Shown piece by piece: positions 43,702 through 52,138 of a DNA stretch of 64,000 bases; position 1 is the stretch's first letter, and the number at the start of each line of letters is the position of its first letter. Below the pieces are notes generated by a model, which worked only from the letters and a program-made list of their open reading frames with translations, made no database searches and was not told where the DNA came from. This stretch comes from Salinilacustrithrix flava (lineage in GTDB: Bacteria > Actinomycetota > Acidimicrobiia > Acidimicrobiales > Salinilacustritrichaceae): positions 186,001-250,000 of the forward strand of contig JAMYFF010000005.1 of NCBI GenBank assembly GCA_024128875.1, in the 5' to 3' direction. A program made the translations under genes and the position numbers.

Positions 43702-45000
43702 TCAGCGATCGCCCGACGGGGGCGGGTCGAACTCGAACAGCAACGACGAGCTGAGCTCCTGCCAGCGGCGCTCCAGATCGTCGGGGTCGTCGCCGCCGAG
43801 GTACACGTCGCCGAGGCCGTAGTTGTAGGAGTCCTGGTGGGGCAGGTCGGCGAGCCGGTCGCCGGGCTCGACCTTGATGGTGAACACCGTCTCCGGGAAC
43901 CGGCGCTCGAGCTCCGCCAGCTCCTGCTCGCTCGGCACGCGGGTGACCACCCCGTCCTCCCGGTGCAGGATGATGCACTTCGAGGCGACCTCGTAGGTCC
44001 CCTTGTCGTCCGGGATCCTCGGCTCCATCCCGAGGGCCACGTCGAGTGCGATCTGGTGGTTGGAGACGCCGTCGACCTTGGCGAAGAGGTCGCTGTGGGA
44101 CTGGGAGATGCGGGTGTTCACCTCGATGATGCCGAGGCGGTCCCGTTCCTCGTCCCACAGGAACTCGACGTTGAAGCAGCCGTCGTCGAACCCGATGTGG
44201 CGCAGGAAGCGCTCGCTCGCCTCGGCCATGCGGTCCTGCACCCAGCGGGGGATCTTGCTGGCCGGGTAGTCCAGGGCGACGATGCTCTCGGCTCGCTCGT
44301 CGTAGTGCATGTCGAACACGCCGTGCACACCGAACCGGCCGCGCGCCATGCTGCCCTCCGGGGCGGTCTGGCGGCCGACCAGGATCTCCTCCGCCAGGCA
44401 GGCGGTGCCGCCGAGCTCGGCGATCTCGGGCGGCAGCTCGACCATGGCCATGACCTCGTCGAAGGCGCTGCCCACCTCCTGGACGCCGCCTCGCAGCTCG
44501 CGGACGGCGTGCGCGAGGTCGTCGTCGTCCTCGACGCGGAACCCGAGCTGGGACGAGTGCGACTTGATCGGCTTCACCCAGAAGGGGAACTCCAGACCGA
44601 TCTGGTCACGGACGTCGTCGGCGAAGGGGTCGAAGGCGGCGAAGCCGGGAACGTGCTCGGGGACCGACGCGGCCTGCTCGAGCCGGCTCCAGTACTTGTG
44701 CTCGCACTTCAGCAGGCTGGTGAGCGACGGGGCTGGGATCCCCCACTCGGCCGCCAGGATCGGGGCCAGCAGGCTCGTCGGGAAGTCCCAGTGGGCGATG
44801 ATCGCGTCGATGGTGCCGTCGAAGGCGTCGAGCTCGGCCCGGCCCTTCTCGAGGAGATCGTCGAAGACGAACTCGTCGGGCTCGATCAGCGGCGCGTAGC
44901 CGATGAGGTCGTGGAAGCGGAGGTGGTCGGCATCCTCCAGGGTCTCCAGCTCGTGGAGCTGCATCTCGGTCAGGCCGAGTACGAAGACGTTCTTTGGCAT
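43702..45000 (-). CDS. ATP-grasp domain protein (carboxylate-amine ligase type)
   Basis: A 432-residue protein. A pre-ATP-grasp domain (residues 1-95) is followed by the ATP-grasp fold, with FPFWVKPIKSHSSQLGF holding the ATP-binding Lys, ACLAEEILVG, and the metal-binding Glu/Asn in IIEVNTRISQSHSD. The family joins a carboxylate to an amine or thiol via an acyl-phosphate; nearest known activities are L-amino-acid ligases and carbamoyl-phosphate synthase-like enzymes. The substrate is unknown. It is cotranscribed with the CocE/NonD hydrolase and divergent from the second PolDom gene. Confidence 0.85.
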   Translation of the reverse strand: MPKNVFVLGLTEMQLHELETLEDADHLRFHDLIGYAPLIEPDEFVFDDLLEKGRAELDAFDGTIDAIIAHWDFPTSLLAPILAAEWGIPAPSLTSLLKCEHKYWSRLEQAASVPEHVPGFAAFDPFADDVRDQIGLEFPFWVKPIKSHSSQLGFRVEDDDDLAHAVRELRGGVQEVGSAFDEVMAMVELPPEIAELGGTACLAEEILVGRQTAPEGSMARGRFGVHGVFDMHYDERAESIVALDYPASKIPRWVQDRMAEASERFLRHIGFDDGCFNVEFLWDEERDRLGIIEVNTRISQSHSDLFAKVDGVSNHQIALDVALGMEPRIPDDKGTYEVASKCIILHREDGVVTRVPSEQELAELERRFPETVFTIKVEPGDRLADLPHQDSYNYGLGDVYLGGDDPDDLERRWQELSSSLLFEFDPPPSGDR

Positions 45001-45050
45001 GGACCGTCGGTTACCCGCTTCGGCCCCGACCTACCACCTCCCCCGCGACC

Positions 45051-45056
45051 TACCCT
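45051..45056 (+). promoter_or_regulatory. -10 element (TACCCT) for the second PolDom gene
   Basis: TACCCT ends 7 bases before GTG 45064 (4 bases before GTG 45061), so the leaderless spacing favours 45064. Confidence 0.45.
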
Positions 45057-45063
45057 CCCGGTG

Positions 45064-45963
45064 GTGGACGCCGTGGTCACGCTGAGCAAGCCCGACAAGG
45101 TCCTGATCCCCGCCGCGGACGGGCACGCGGCGGTCACCAAGGCCGACGTGTTCGACTACGCCACCCGCATCGCCGACCGGATGCTCCCGTACATCGCCGA
45201 CCGCCCCGCCGTGCTGCAGCGCTTCCCCGACGGCACGGACAGCGAGGGCTGGTACCAGAAGCACGTCCCGAAGCACTTCCCCGACTGGATCCCCACCGTG
45301 GAGCTGCCCAAGCGTGGCGGCACCGTCCGCCACGTCGTCATCGACTCGGTCGAGGCGCTGCAGTACGTGGTGAACCAGGGCACCATCTCGATCCACGTCC
45401 TCGGCGGCACCACCTCGGCGCCCGACGTCCCCGCCGAGCTGCTGATCGACCTCGACCCCTCCATCGACGACCCGGCCCAGGTGGTGGAGGCGACGGCCGC
45501 GGTGCGGGCCCTGCTCGATGACCTCGACGTCACCGGGTTCGTGAAGACCAGCGGCTCGCGCGGCATCCACGTGCACCTGCCCCTGCGGGGCGATGCCCGC
45601 TTCGACGCGGTGCGGGCCCTGTCGAACCACCTCGCCGTCGTCCTGGCCGAGCGCCACCCCGACCTGCTCACGGTCGAGTTCGCCAAGGACGACCGCGGCG
45701 ACCGGCTCTTCGTCGACGTGCTCCGCAACGCTCCGGCCCAGCACGCCGTGGCGCCCTACACGCTGCGTCCGAAGCCCGGCGCCCCGGTGGCCGTGCCCCT
45801 GCGCTGGGACGAGGTCGACAGCAGCTGGCACCCCCAGAGCACGCCGCTCGCCTCGCTGTTCCGGCGCCTCGGGGCGCTGGCCAGCGACCCGTGGGAGGGC
45901 TTCGACGCCGCCCGCCTCCCCGCCGCCGACATCGCCGAGCGGGTGCAGCGCGTTCACCCCTGA
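45064..45963 (+). CDS. stand-alone LigD-type DNA polymerase/primase domain protein, second copy
   Basis: A 299-residue PolDom. Its catalytic motifs are LIDLDPSID with Asp129 and Asp131, KTSGSRGIHVHL (161-172) and LFVDVLRNAPAQ. It is 36 residues shorter than, and clearly diverged from, the copy at 19372 (for example QRFPDGTDSEGWYQKHVP against QRFPDGVGAKSFFQKRVP). It would copy or fill DNA ends as in mycobacterial PolD1/PolD2; no Ku or ligase is in the window. GTGs at 45061, 45064 and 45073 are all possible starts. Its last 10 bases overlap the convergent F420 oxidoreductase gene. Confidence 0.9.
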   Translation: MDAVVTLSKPDKVLIPAADGHAAVTKADVFDYATRIADRMLPYIADRPAVLQRFPDGTDSEGWYQKHVPKHFPDWIPTVELPKRGGTVRHVVIDSVEALQYVVNQGTISIHVLGGTTSAPDVPAELLIDLDPSIDDPAQVVEATAAVRALLDDLDVTGFVKTSGSRGIHVHLPLRGDARFDAVRALSNHLAVVLAERHPDLLTVEFAKDDRGDRLFVDVLRNAPAQHAVAPYTLRPKPGAPVAVPLRWDEVDSSWHPQSTPLASLFRRLGALASDPWEGFDAARLPAADIAERVQRVHP

Positions 45964-47003
45964 GCGCGGTAGGCCTCGATGACGGGCTGGAGCTGGGTGG
46001 GGGTGGCGCCGTGGAGGATGACGGCGTCGCAGCCGAGGGCGAGCTGGCCTCGCACCGCCGTCGCGCACTGCTCCGGCGTGCCGGTGGCGCTCGGGGCGAG
46101 CCACTCGTCGGGCAGCAGGGTGGCGATGTGCTCGAGCTGCTCGGTGGTGGCGACCCCGTCGATCGGGCCGCCGATGCCGGTGACGACCGGGTCGGCCCGG
46201 AACCGCTCCAGCACGGCCGGGTCCCACCCGTTGGTGCGGATCATCAGGTCGCCGTAGCCCTGCAGGTAGGTGGCCAGGCGGCCGACCGACTTCTTCAGGC
46301 GCAGCTCCTCGGGGAGGTGGTCGCCGATCGTGGCGAAGCACGACCACACGACGACGTCGTCGGGGTCGCGTCCGGACTGCTCGGCCGCCTCCTTGACCGT
46401 CCGGACGGCTCGCTCGGTCGTCTCGTCGGTGAAGAACGTGTGCAGCACGACCTCGTCGAAGCAGCGACCGCCGAGCTTCAGCGACTCGGGCCCGAAGGCC
46501 ACGAGACCCATCGGCAGGTGCTCGTCGAGCGCCCGGTTCAGGTGCAGCACCGGCCAGGAGCCGGCCGGGCCGTCGTGGCCGACCACCACCTCGCCCCGGA
46601 ACAGCCGGCGCATGATGCCGGCGAAGTCCTCCATCTGCGCCGTCGTGATCCGCGACATCCCGAACGCGTCCTGCATGGCCGGGATGCCCCGCCCGATGCC
46701 GAGCACGAAGCGCCCGCCGGTGAGGTCCTGCATCGTCCGGGCGATGCCGGCCGTGACCATGGGGTGCCGCGTGTTGTGGTTCGTGGTCGCGGTCTGGATG
46801 TGGATCCGCTCGCTCACGGCCCCAGCCGCCCCGCAGAGCGTCGCGGCCTCCTTGAGGTCGTAGCGCTCGGAGATGAACGCAGTGCCCAGCCCGAGCGCCT
46901 CGGCGTCGCGCACCTCGTCGATGAGGTCGCGGCTCGAGTCGGGCTGGCCGGCCAGGGCGTAGAACCCCAGCTCGGGGTGGGGTTGGACGTTGGCGGCGGT
47001 CAT
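45954..47003 (-). CDS. LLM-class F420-dependent oxidoreductase (TIGR03857-like)
   Basis: A 349-residue luciferase-like protein. ELGFYALAGQPDSSRDLIDEV at the start, TATTNHNTRHPMVTAG, GGRFVLGIGRGI and CDAVILHGATPTQLQPV at the end match the TIGR03857 group of actinobacterial F420 enzymes. The reaction is unknown. ATG 47003 has GGAG about 6 bases upstream; a longer frame to 47138 overlaps the ClC gene and is rejected. It is divergent from ClC. Confidence 0.87.
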   Translation of the reverse strand: MTAANVQPHPELGFYALAGQPDSSRDLIDEVRDAEALGLGTAFISERYDLKEAATLCGAAGAVSERIHIQTATTNHNTRHPMVTAGIARTMQDLTGGRFVLGIGRGIPAMQDAFGMSRITTAQMEDFAGIMRRLFRGEVVVGHDGPAGSWPVLHLNRALDEHLPMGLVAFGPESLKLGGRCFDEVVLHTFFTDETTERAVRTVKEAAEQSGRDPDDVVVWSCFATIGDHLPEELRLKKSVGRLATYLQGYGDLMIRTNGWDPAVLERFRADPVVTGIGGPIDGVATTEQLEHIATLLPDEWLAPSATGTPEQCATAVRGQLALGCDAVILHGATPTQLQPVIEAYRAQG

Positions 47004-47052
47004 GTGCGCTCCGTCGTCGGGCCGAGGGTCGGCGGGGTCGGACCCGTCACCG

Positions 47053-47058
47053 TAGATT
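47053..47058 (+). promoter_or_regulatory. -10 element (TAGATT) for the ClC gene
   Basis: TAGATT ends 6 bases before GTG 47065 with no ribosome-binding site. Confidence 0.5.
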
Positions 47059-47064
47059 CCGCCT

Positions 47065-48750
47065 GTGCCCGCCGAGCGACCGACTGAACCGATGCGCGCC
47101 CGGTTCGACCGGATCCGGGCGAAGACCGAGGAGGCCACCGAGGCGCCGAGGGCGACGCTGCGCTTCGGCGTCTACGCCGTCGTCGGCATGGTCGTCGGCC
47201 TCGTCGTGGCGGGCATCCAGTGGATCGCGCTCGACGTGGTGCTCCACGAGCTGCTCGAGGCCCCCCTGTGGTTCCAGGCCCTCGCGCCCGGCCTCGGCCT
47301 CGCCGTCACCTTCGTGGTGCTGCGGGGACGCACGACCCCGGCCACGTCGGACGACTACGTGCGGGTGTACCACGACGGCGACGACCTCCGGCCGCGCCAG
47401 CTGGTGCCCAAGCTCCTCGGGGCCGTCGCCACCCTGGGCGGCGGGGGCGCACTCGGCGCCGAGGGTCCCTCGGTCTACGCCGGCGCCAGCATCGGGCAGC
47501 GCCTCGGCCTGCGGCTCACGTCAGTGCTCGGACCCCGCGGCCACCGGGCCCTGACGTCAGCCGGCGCGGCTGCCGGCGTGGCCGCCATCTTCCAGGCGCC
47601 GGCCACCGGCGTGCTGTTCGCCCTCGAGACGCCCTTCCAGCGCGACGTCGCCCGGCGCGCCCTCATCCCGGCCCTCATCGCCGCCGCCACCTCGTACCTC
47701 ACCTTCGTGTCGATCTTCGGCGTGCACTCGTACCTGCCGGTGCCCCGGGGCGAGGTGCGCCTGCGCGACGAGGTCTTCGGGGCGATCCTGCTCGGCCTGT
47801 GCGCCGGCATCACCGCCCGCGGGCTGGCTGGGCTGTGGGGCGCGGCGAAGGGCCTGTCCGAGCGCGTCTCGCCCGTCGTCCGCCTGGCCGCCGGCGCGGC
47901 CGTCAGCGGGCTGACCCTCGTCGCGGCCCGAGCGCTGATCGGCACCAGCTTCACGCTCGGACCGGGTGTGGAGATGGTGGCGGAGATCGCCGTCGACCCC
48001 ACGATCGGGCTCTGGGTCATCGTGGCCGCGTTCGCCCTCCGGGCCCTGGCGACGTCGGCCGCCCTGGGTGCGGGGGGTGTCGGCGGGGTGTTCATCCCCC
48101 TCGTGGTCCAGGGACTGCTGCTCGGCCGGCTCGTGGAGTCGCTGTTCACCGACGCGGCGCCGGGCCTCTACCCCGTCATCGGCCTCGCCGCCGTCCTGGG
48201 CGCCGGCTACCGCACGCCCCTCGCCGCCGTCATGTTCGTGGCCGAGACCACCGGCCAGGCCCAGTTCGTGATCCCCGCCCTGGTCGCCACCGCCGTGTCG
48301 CAGGCCGTCATGGGCGAGAAGAGCGTGGCGTCGTACCAGGTCACCGAGCGGGAGGGGATGCTCGAGCGGCGCCTGCGCCTGCCGGTGCGCAACGTCGTGA
48401 TCGACGTGCCGATCCTGCACCCCGACCAGCTGGTCACCGACGTCATCGACACCTACGGCGATGCCCCGCCGGCCCAGGCGCTCCCGGTGTGCGATGACCG
48501 CTACCGGGGCCTGCTGATGCTGCGCGACATGGCCATGGCGCTGTTCGAGATCGGCCCCGATGCCACCGTCGGCCAGGCCATGCACGACGTACCGGCGGTG
48601 CGGGTGGACGTGCCGGCCGTGGAGGCGGCGCGGATCATGGGTGAGCTCGACAGCGCCGTCATCGCCGTGGTCGATGCCGACGACGTGGCCATCGGCGTCG
48701 TCACCGCCCTCACGATGACCGGCGCCCTCGACTACGACCCCGACGAGTAG
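47065..48750 (+). CDS. ClC-family chloride channel/transporter with CBS domains
   Basis: A 561-residue membrane protein. It has GALGAEGPSVYAGASIGQ (about residues 131-148) with the gating glutamate of GxEGP, and GGVGGVFIPLVVQG with the second anion-binding motif GxFxP. The usual first motif GSGIP is not visible, as in several bacterial homologues. Two CBS units follow from about residue 450 (LVTDVIDTYGDAPPAQALPV and TVGQAMHDVPAVRVDVP), likely binding adenine nucleotides. It would exchange chloride for protons or act as a channel. GTG 47065 fits the leaderless pattern. Confidence 0.92.
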   Translation: MPAERPTEPMRARFDRIRAKTEEATEAPRATLRFGVYAVVGMVVGLVVAGIQWIALDVVLHELLEAPLWFQALAPGLGLAVTFVVLRGRTTPATSDDYVRVYHDGDDLRPRQLVPKLLGAVATLGGGGALGAEGPSVYAGASIGQRLGLRLTSVLGPRGHRALTSAGAAAGVAAIFQAPATGVLFALETPFQRDVARRALIPALIAAATSYLTFVSIFGVHSYLPVPRGEVRLRDEVFGAILLGLCAGITARGLAGLWGAAKGLSERVSPVVRLAAGAAVSGLTLVAARALIGTSFTLGPGVEMVAEIAVDPTIGLWVIVAAFALRALATSAALGAGGVGGVFIPLVVQGLLLGRLVESLFTDAAPGLYPVIGLAAVLGAGYRTPLAAVMFVAETTGQAQFVIPALVATAVSQAVMGEKSVASYQVTEREGMLERRLRLPVRNVVIDVPILHPDQLVTDVIDTYGDAPPAQALPVCDDRYRGLLMLRDMAMALFEIGPDATVGQAMHDVPAVRVDVPAVEAARIMGELDSAVIAVVDADDVAIGVVTALTMTGALDYDPDE

Positions 48751-48766
48751 GCCGCCGGCGAGGGCA

Positions 48767-48772
48767 TAAGGT
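48767..48772 (+). promoter_or_regulatory. -10 element (TAAGGT) for the LLM gene at 48779
   Basis: TAAGGT ends 6 bases before ATG 48779 with no ribosome-binding site. Confidence 0.5.
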
Positions 48773-48778
48773 CGCCGC

Positions 48779-49825
48779 ATGAAGCTCGGACTCTCCCTCG
48801 GCTACTGGGGTCGCGGCCCCAACCCGGACACCCTCGACAACGTGCTCGCCGCCGAGTCGATGGGCTTCGACTCGATGTGGACCGCGGAGGCATGGGGGTC
48901 CGACGCCCTCACCCCGCTGGCCTGGTACGGGTCGCGGACCACGACGATGAAGCTCGGCCAGAGCATCACCCAGATCAGCGCGCGCACGCCGGCCGCCACG
49001 GCCATGGCGATGCAGACGCTGCAGCACCTCTCCGACGGACGGGTCATCTGCGGCCTCGGCGTGAGCGGTCCGCAGGTCGTCGAGGGCTGGTACGGCCAGC
49101 CCTTCGCCAAGCCCCTGGCCCGCACCCGTGAGTACGTCTCCATCCTCAAGCAGGTCTGGGAGCGGGGCGAGCCGGTCACGAGCGAGGGCCCGCACTACCC
49201 CCTCCCCTACCCGTCCGACGCCGAGGGCTCGGTCGGCAAGGGCAAGGCGCTGCGCTCCATCACCCACCCGCACCCCACGCCGATCCCGGTGTACCTGGCG
49301 GCCGAGGGGCCGAAGAACCTGGCCCTCGCCGGCGAGATGGCCGACGGGTGGCTGCCGCTGTGGATGAGCCCGGACGAGTCGCCCTGGTACGAGGCCCAGA
49401 TCCAGAAGGGCATGGACCGCGTGCCCGGCAAGAGCTGGGACGACTTCGGCGTGGCCGCCACCGTGCCCACCCTCGTGCTCGACGACCTCGACGCCGCCAT
49501 CGACCTCATGCGCCCCAACCTCGCCCTGTACATCGGCGGCATGGGCGCCAAGGGCGAGAACTACCACTACGACGTGTTCGCCCGGATGAACGAGGGCCGC
49601 TACGAGGGGACCTGCGAGAAGATCCAGGAGCTGTACCTGTCCGGCCACAAGGACGAGGCCATCGCCACGGTGCCTGCCGAGATGGTCGACGACATCTGCC
49701 TCGTCGGCTCCGCCGACCGCGTGCGCGACCGCGTGCAGCGCTGGGAGGACTCCATCGTGGACACCCTCCTCATCGGCGGCCCCTGGCAGACCGTGCAGGC
49801 CGCCGGCGCCGCCCTCCTGGACTAG
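48779..49825 (+). CDS. LLM-class F420-dependent oxidoreductase (TIGR03559-like)
   Basis: A 348-residue luciferase-like protein. MKLGLSLGYWG, FDSMWTAEAWGSDALTPLAW, GVSGPQVVEGWYGQPF and PIPVYLAAEGPKNLALAGE match the TIGR03559-type group common in actinobacteria. The C-terminal DICLVGSADRVRDRVQRW is a conserved regulatory helix. Substrate is unknown. Its stop shares the palindromic bases CTAG (49822-49825) with the stop of the opposite molybdoenzyme gene, so the two genes end on the same four bases. Confidence 0.9.
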   Translation: MKLGLSLGYWGRGPNPDTLDNVLAAESMGFDSMWTAEAWGSDALTPLAWYGSRTTTMKLGQSITQISARTPAATAMAMQTLQHLSDGRVICGLGVSGPQVVEGWYGQPFAKPLARTREYVSILKQVWERGEPVTSEGPHYPLPYPSDAEGSVGKGKALRSITHPHPTPIPVYLAAEGPKNLALAGEMADGWLPLWMSPDESPWYEAQIQKGMDRVPGKSWDDFGVAATVPTLVLDDLDAAIDLMRPNLALYIGGMGAKGENYHYDVFARMNEGRYEGTCEKIQELYLSGHKDEAIATVPAEMVDDICLVGSADRVRDRVQRWEDSIVDTLLIGGPWQTVQAAGAALLD

Positions 49826-52101
49826 CTCGTCCGCTCGAGGCGGACGATGATCGACTTCGAGGTCGGCGTGTTGGAGGTGGTGGCCACCGAGTCCACCGGC
49901 ACCAGCACGTTGGCCTCGGGGAAGTAGGCGGCCGCCGTCCGCCGGGCGATCGGGTACTCGACGACCCGGAACGAGGGCGCCCGTCGGTCGTCGTCGCCGG
50001 GCCACTCGCTGACGAGGTCGACCACGTCACCGTCGGCGAGGTCGAGGTCCGCCAGATCCTCGACGTTGCAGAACACGACCCGCCGGCCGCCGGTGATGCC
50101 GCGGTAGCGGTCGTCGAGGCCGTAGATCGTGGTGTTGAACTGGTCGTGGGAACGGACGGTCTGCAGCAGCAGCCGCCCCTCGGGGATCCGGATCGGCTCG
50201 AACTCGTTGACGGTGAGCTGGGCCCGGCCGGACGCGGTGGCGAAGGCGCGCTCGTCCCGGGGCCGGTTCGGCAGCGCGAACCGGGCGCCGCCGGCGATGC
50301 GCTCCTCGAAGCGCTCGAAGCCCGGCACCACCCGGCTGATCCGGGTCCGGATGCGGGCGTAGTCGCCGGCGAACGACGACCACGGGATCGTCGACCCGGG
50401 CAGCGTGGCCTCGGCCATGGCGCACACGATGTCCACCTCGCTGCGCAGGTGCTCCGACACCGGCTCCACCGACCCCTGCGTGGCGTGGACCTCGCCCATC
50501 GAGTCCTCCACCGTCACCGACTGCACGAGGCCGCCGGTGCGGTCGATCTCGGTGCGCCCGAGGCAGGGCAGGATCAGCGCCTCCTCGCCGCACAGGACGT
50601 GGCTCTTGTTCAGCTTGGTCGACACCTGCACCGTGAGGCCGCACGACGCCAAGCCGGCGGCGGTCCGCTCCGTGTCGGGGGCAGCGGACACGAAGTTGCC
50701 GCCCATGCCGACGAACACGTCGACGTCACCCCGGGCCATCGCCCGGATGGCATCCACCGTGTCGAGGCCGTGCTCGCGCGGCGGGTCGAAGCCGAACTCG
50801 CCGGCCAGCGCATCGAGGAACGGGGCCGGGGGCTTCTCCCAGATGCCCATGGTGCGGTCGCCCTGCACGTTGCTGTGCCCGCGCACGGGGCAGAGCCCGG
50901 CGCCGGGGAGTCCGATGGCACCGCGCAGCAGGTGGGTGTTCACGATCTCCCGGATCGTCGGCACCGACCCCTTGTGCTGGGTGAGGCCCATGGCCCAGCA
51001 GGTGATGAAGCGCTGGGTGCCGCCGAGGAGGTCCACGAGCAGGTCGACGTCGACCTGGTCCAGGCCGGTGGCCTCGAGCCGGGTGGCGTGGTCGAGGTCG
51101 GCGAGCGCCGACGACAGCGCATCGAGGCCGTCCACGCGAACGTCCACGAAGTCCCCGTCGAGCGCGCCCCGCGCGACCAGTGCGGCGTTCACGAGCTGGA
51201 ACAGGGCGAGGTCGCCGCCGACCCGGATCGCCAGGTGGTGGTCGGCGAGACCGGTGCCGGACCCGAGGATGCCCCGCACCTTCTGGGGGTTCTTGAACCC
51301 GAGCAGGCCGGCCTCGGGCATCGGGTTGATCGCCACGATGGTGGCGCCCCGCTCCTTGGCCCGCTCGAGCGAGGAGAGCATGCGCGGGTGGTTGGTACCC
51401 GGGTTCTGGCCGACGATGAGGATGACGTCGGCGTCGTCGAAGTCCTGGAGGCGGACCGTTCCCTTGCCGATGCCGATGGTCGGCGTCAGCGCGCTGCCCG
51501 AGGACTCGTGGCACATGTTCGAGCAGTCGGGCAGGTTGTTCGTACCGAGGTCACGGGCGAAGAGCTGGTAGAGGAACGCGGCCTCGTTGCTCGTCCGGCC
51601 CGATGTGTAGAACACGGAGCGGTCCGGCGTGGTGGCCTGGAGGTGGCGGGCGATGACGGCGAACGCCGCGTCCCAGCTGATCGGCTGGTAGTGCGTGGCC
51701 GCGGGGGGCCGGTGCACCGGCGCGGTGATGCGGCCCTGCTGGCCGAGCCACCAGTCGCTGCGCTCGGCCAGCTCGGCGATCGGGTGGCGCTCGAAGAAGG
51801 TGGGGTCGACCCGACGGCGGGTCGCCTCCTCGGCCACGGCCTTGGCGCCGTTCTCGCAGAACTCGGCGTGGGACGCGTGGTCGGGGTCCGGCCAGGCGCA
51901 GCCGGGGCAGTCGATGCCGCCGGGCTGGTTGAGGTCCCGCAGGATGCGCACGCCGCGTCGGATGCCCACCTGGTGGCGGACCGGATCGAGGCCGTGTCGG
52001 ACACCGGCGATGCCCGCGGCCGTCGACTCCGGCGCACCGACCTCGATGGCCGCGACGTCGTCCGCCGGGCTGGGATCGTGCTCGGGGGGCGGCGTCACCA
52101 T
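49822..52101 (-). CDS. FdhF/YdeP-family molybdopterin oxidoreductase
   Basis: A 759-residue molybdenum-bis-MGD enzyme of the YdeP subgroup. DCPGCAWPDP (64-73) and FCENGAK (81-87) supply the family cysteines. The molybdopterin fold shows RTSNEAAFLYQLFAR, DCSNMCHESSG, ILIVGQNPGTNHPRML and GHSNVQGDRTMG. A C-terminal MopB/cap domain includes TVRSHDQFNTTIYG and VFCNVEDLADLDL. YdeP relatives act in acid resistance or formate-like oxidation; no Fe-S subunit or FdhD is nearby. ATG 52101 has CACGAT 6 bases upstream. Confidence 0.93.
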   Translation of the reverse strand: MVTPPPEHDPSPADDVAAIEVGAPESTAAGIAGVRHGLDPVRHQVGIRRGVRILRDLNQPGGIDCPGCAWPDPDHASHAEFCENGAKAVAEEATRRRVDPTFFERHPIAELAERSDWWLGQQGRITAPVHRPPAATHYQPISWDAAFAVIARHLQATTPDRSVFYTSGRTSNEAAFLYQLFARDLGTNNLPDCSNMCHESSGSALTPTIGIGKGTVRLQDFDDADVILIVGQNPGTNHPRMLSSLERAKERGATIVAINPMPEAGLLGFKNPQKVRGILGSGTGLADHHLAIRVGGDLALFQLVNAALVARGALDGDFVDVRVDGLDALSSALADLDHATRLEATGLDQVDVDLLVDLLGGTQRFITCWAMGLTQHKGSVPTIREIVNTHLLRGAIGLPGAGLCPVRGHSNVQGDRTMGIWEKPPAPFLDALAGEFGFDPPREHGLDTVDAIRAMARGDVDVFVGMGGNFVSAAPDTERTAAGLASCGLTVQVSTKLNKSHVLCGEEALILPCLGRTEIDRTGGLVQSVTVEDSMGEVHATQGSVEPVSEHLRSEVDIVCAMAEATLPGSTIPWSSFAGDYARIRTRISRVVPGFERFEERIAGGARFALPNRPRDERAFATASGRAQLTVNEFEPIRIPEGRLLLQTVRSHDQFNTTIYGLDDRYRGITGGRRVVFCNVEDLADLDLADGDVVDLVSEWPGDDDRRAPSFRVVEYPIARRTAAAYFPEANVLVPVDSVATTSNTPTSKSIIVRLERTS

Positions 52102-52138
52102 GCAGGCATCGTGCCAGACGCCCCCGGGGCCGGGTCCG

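Noticed and set aside
47004..47138. Longer N-terminus for the F420 oxidoreductase starting at 47138
   Set aside because: It would overlap the divergent ClC gene and its promoter; ATG 47003 has a ribosome-binding site and matches the family start.
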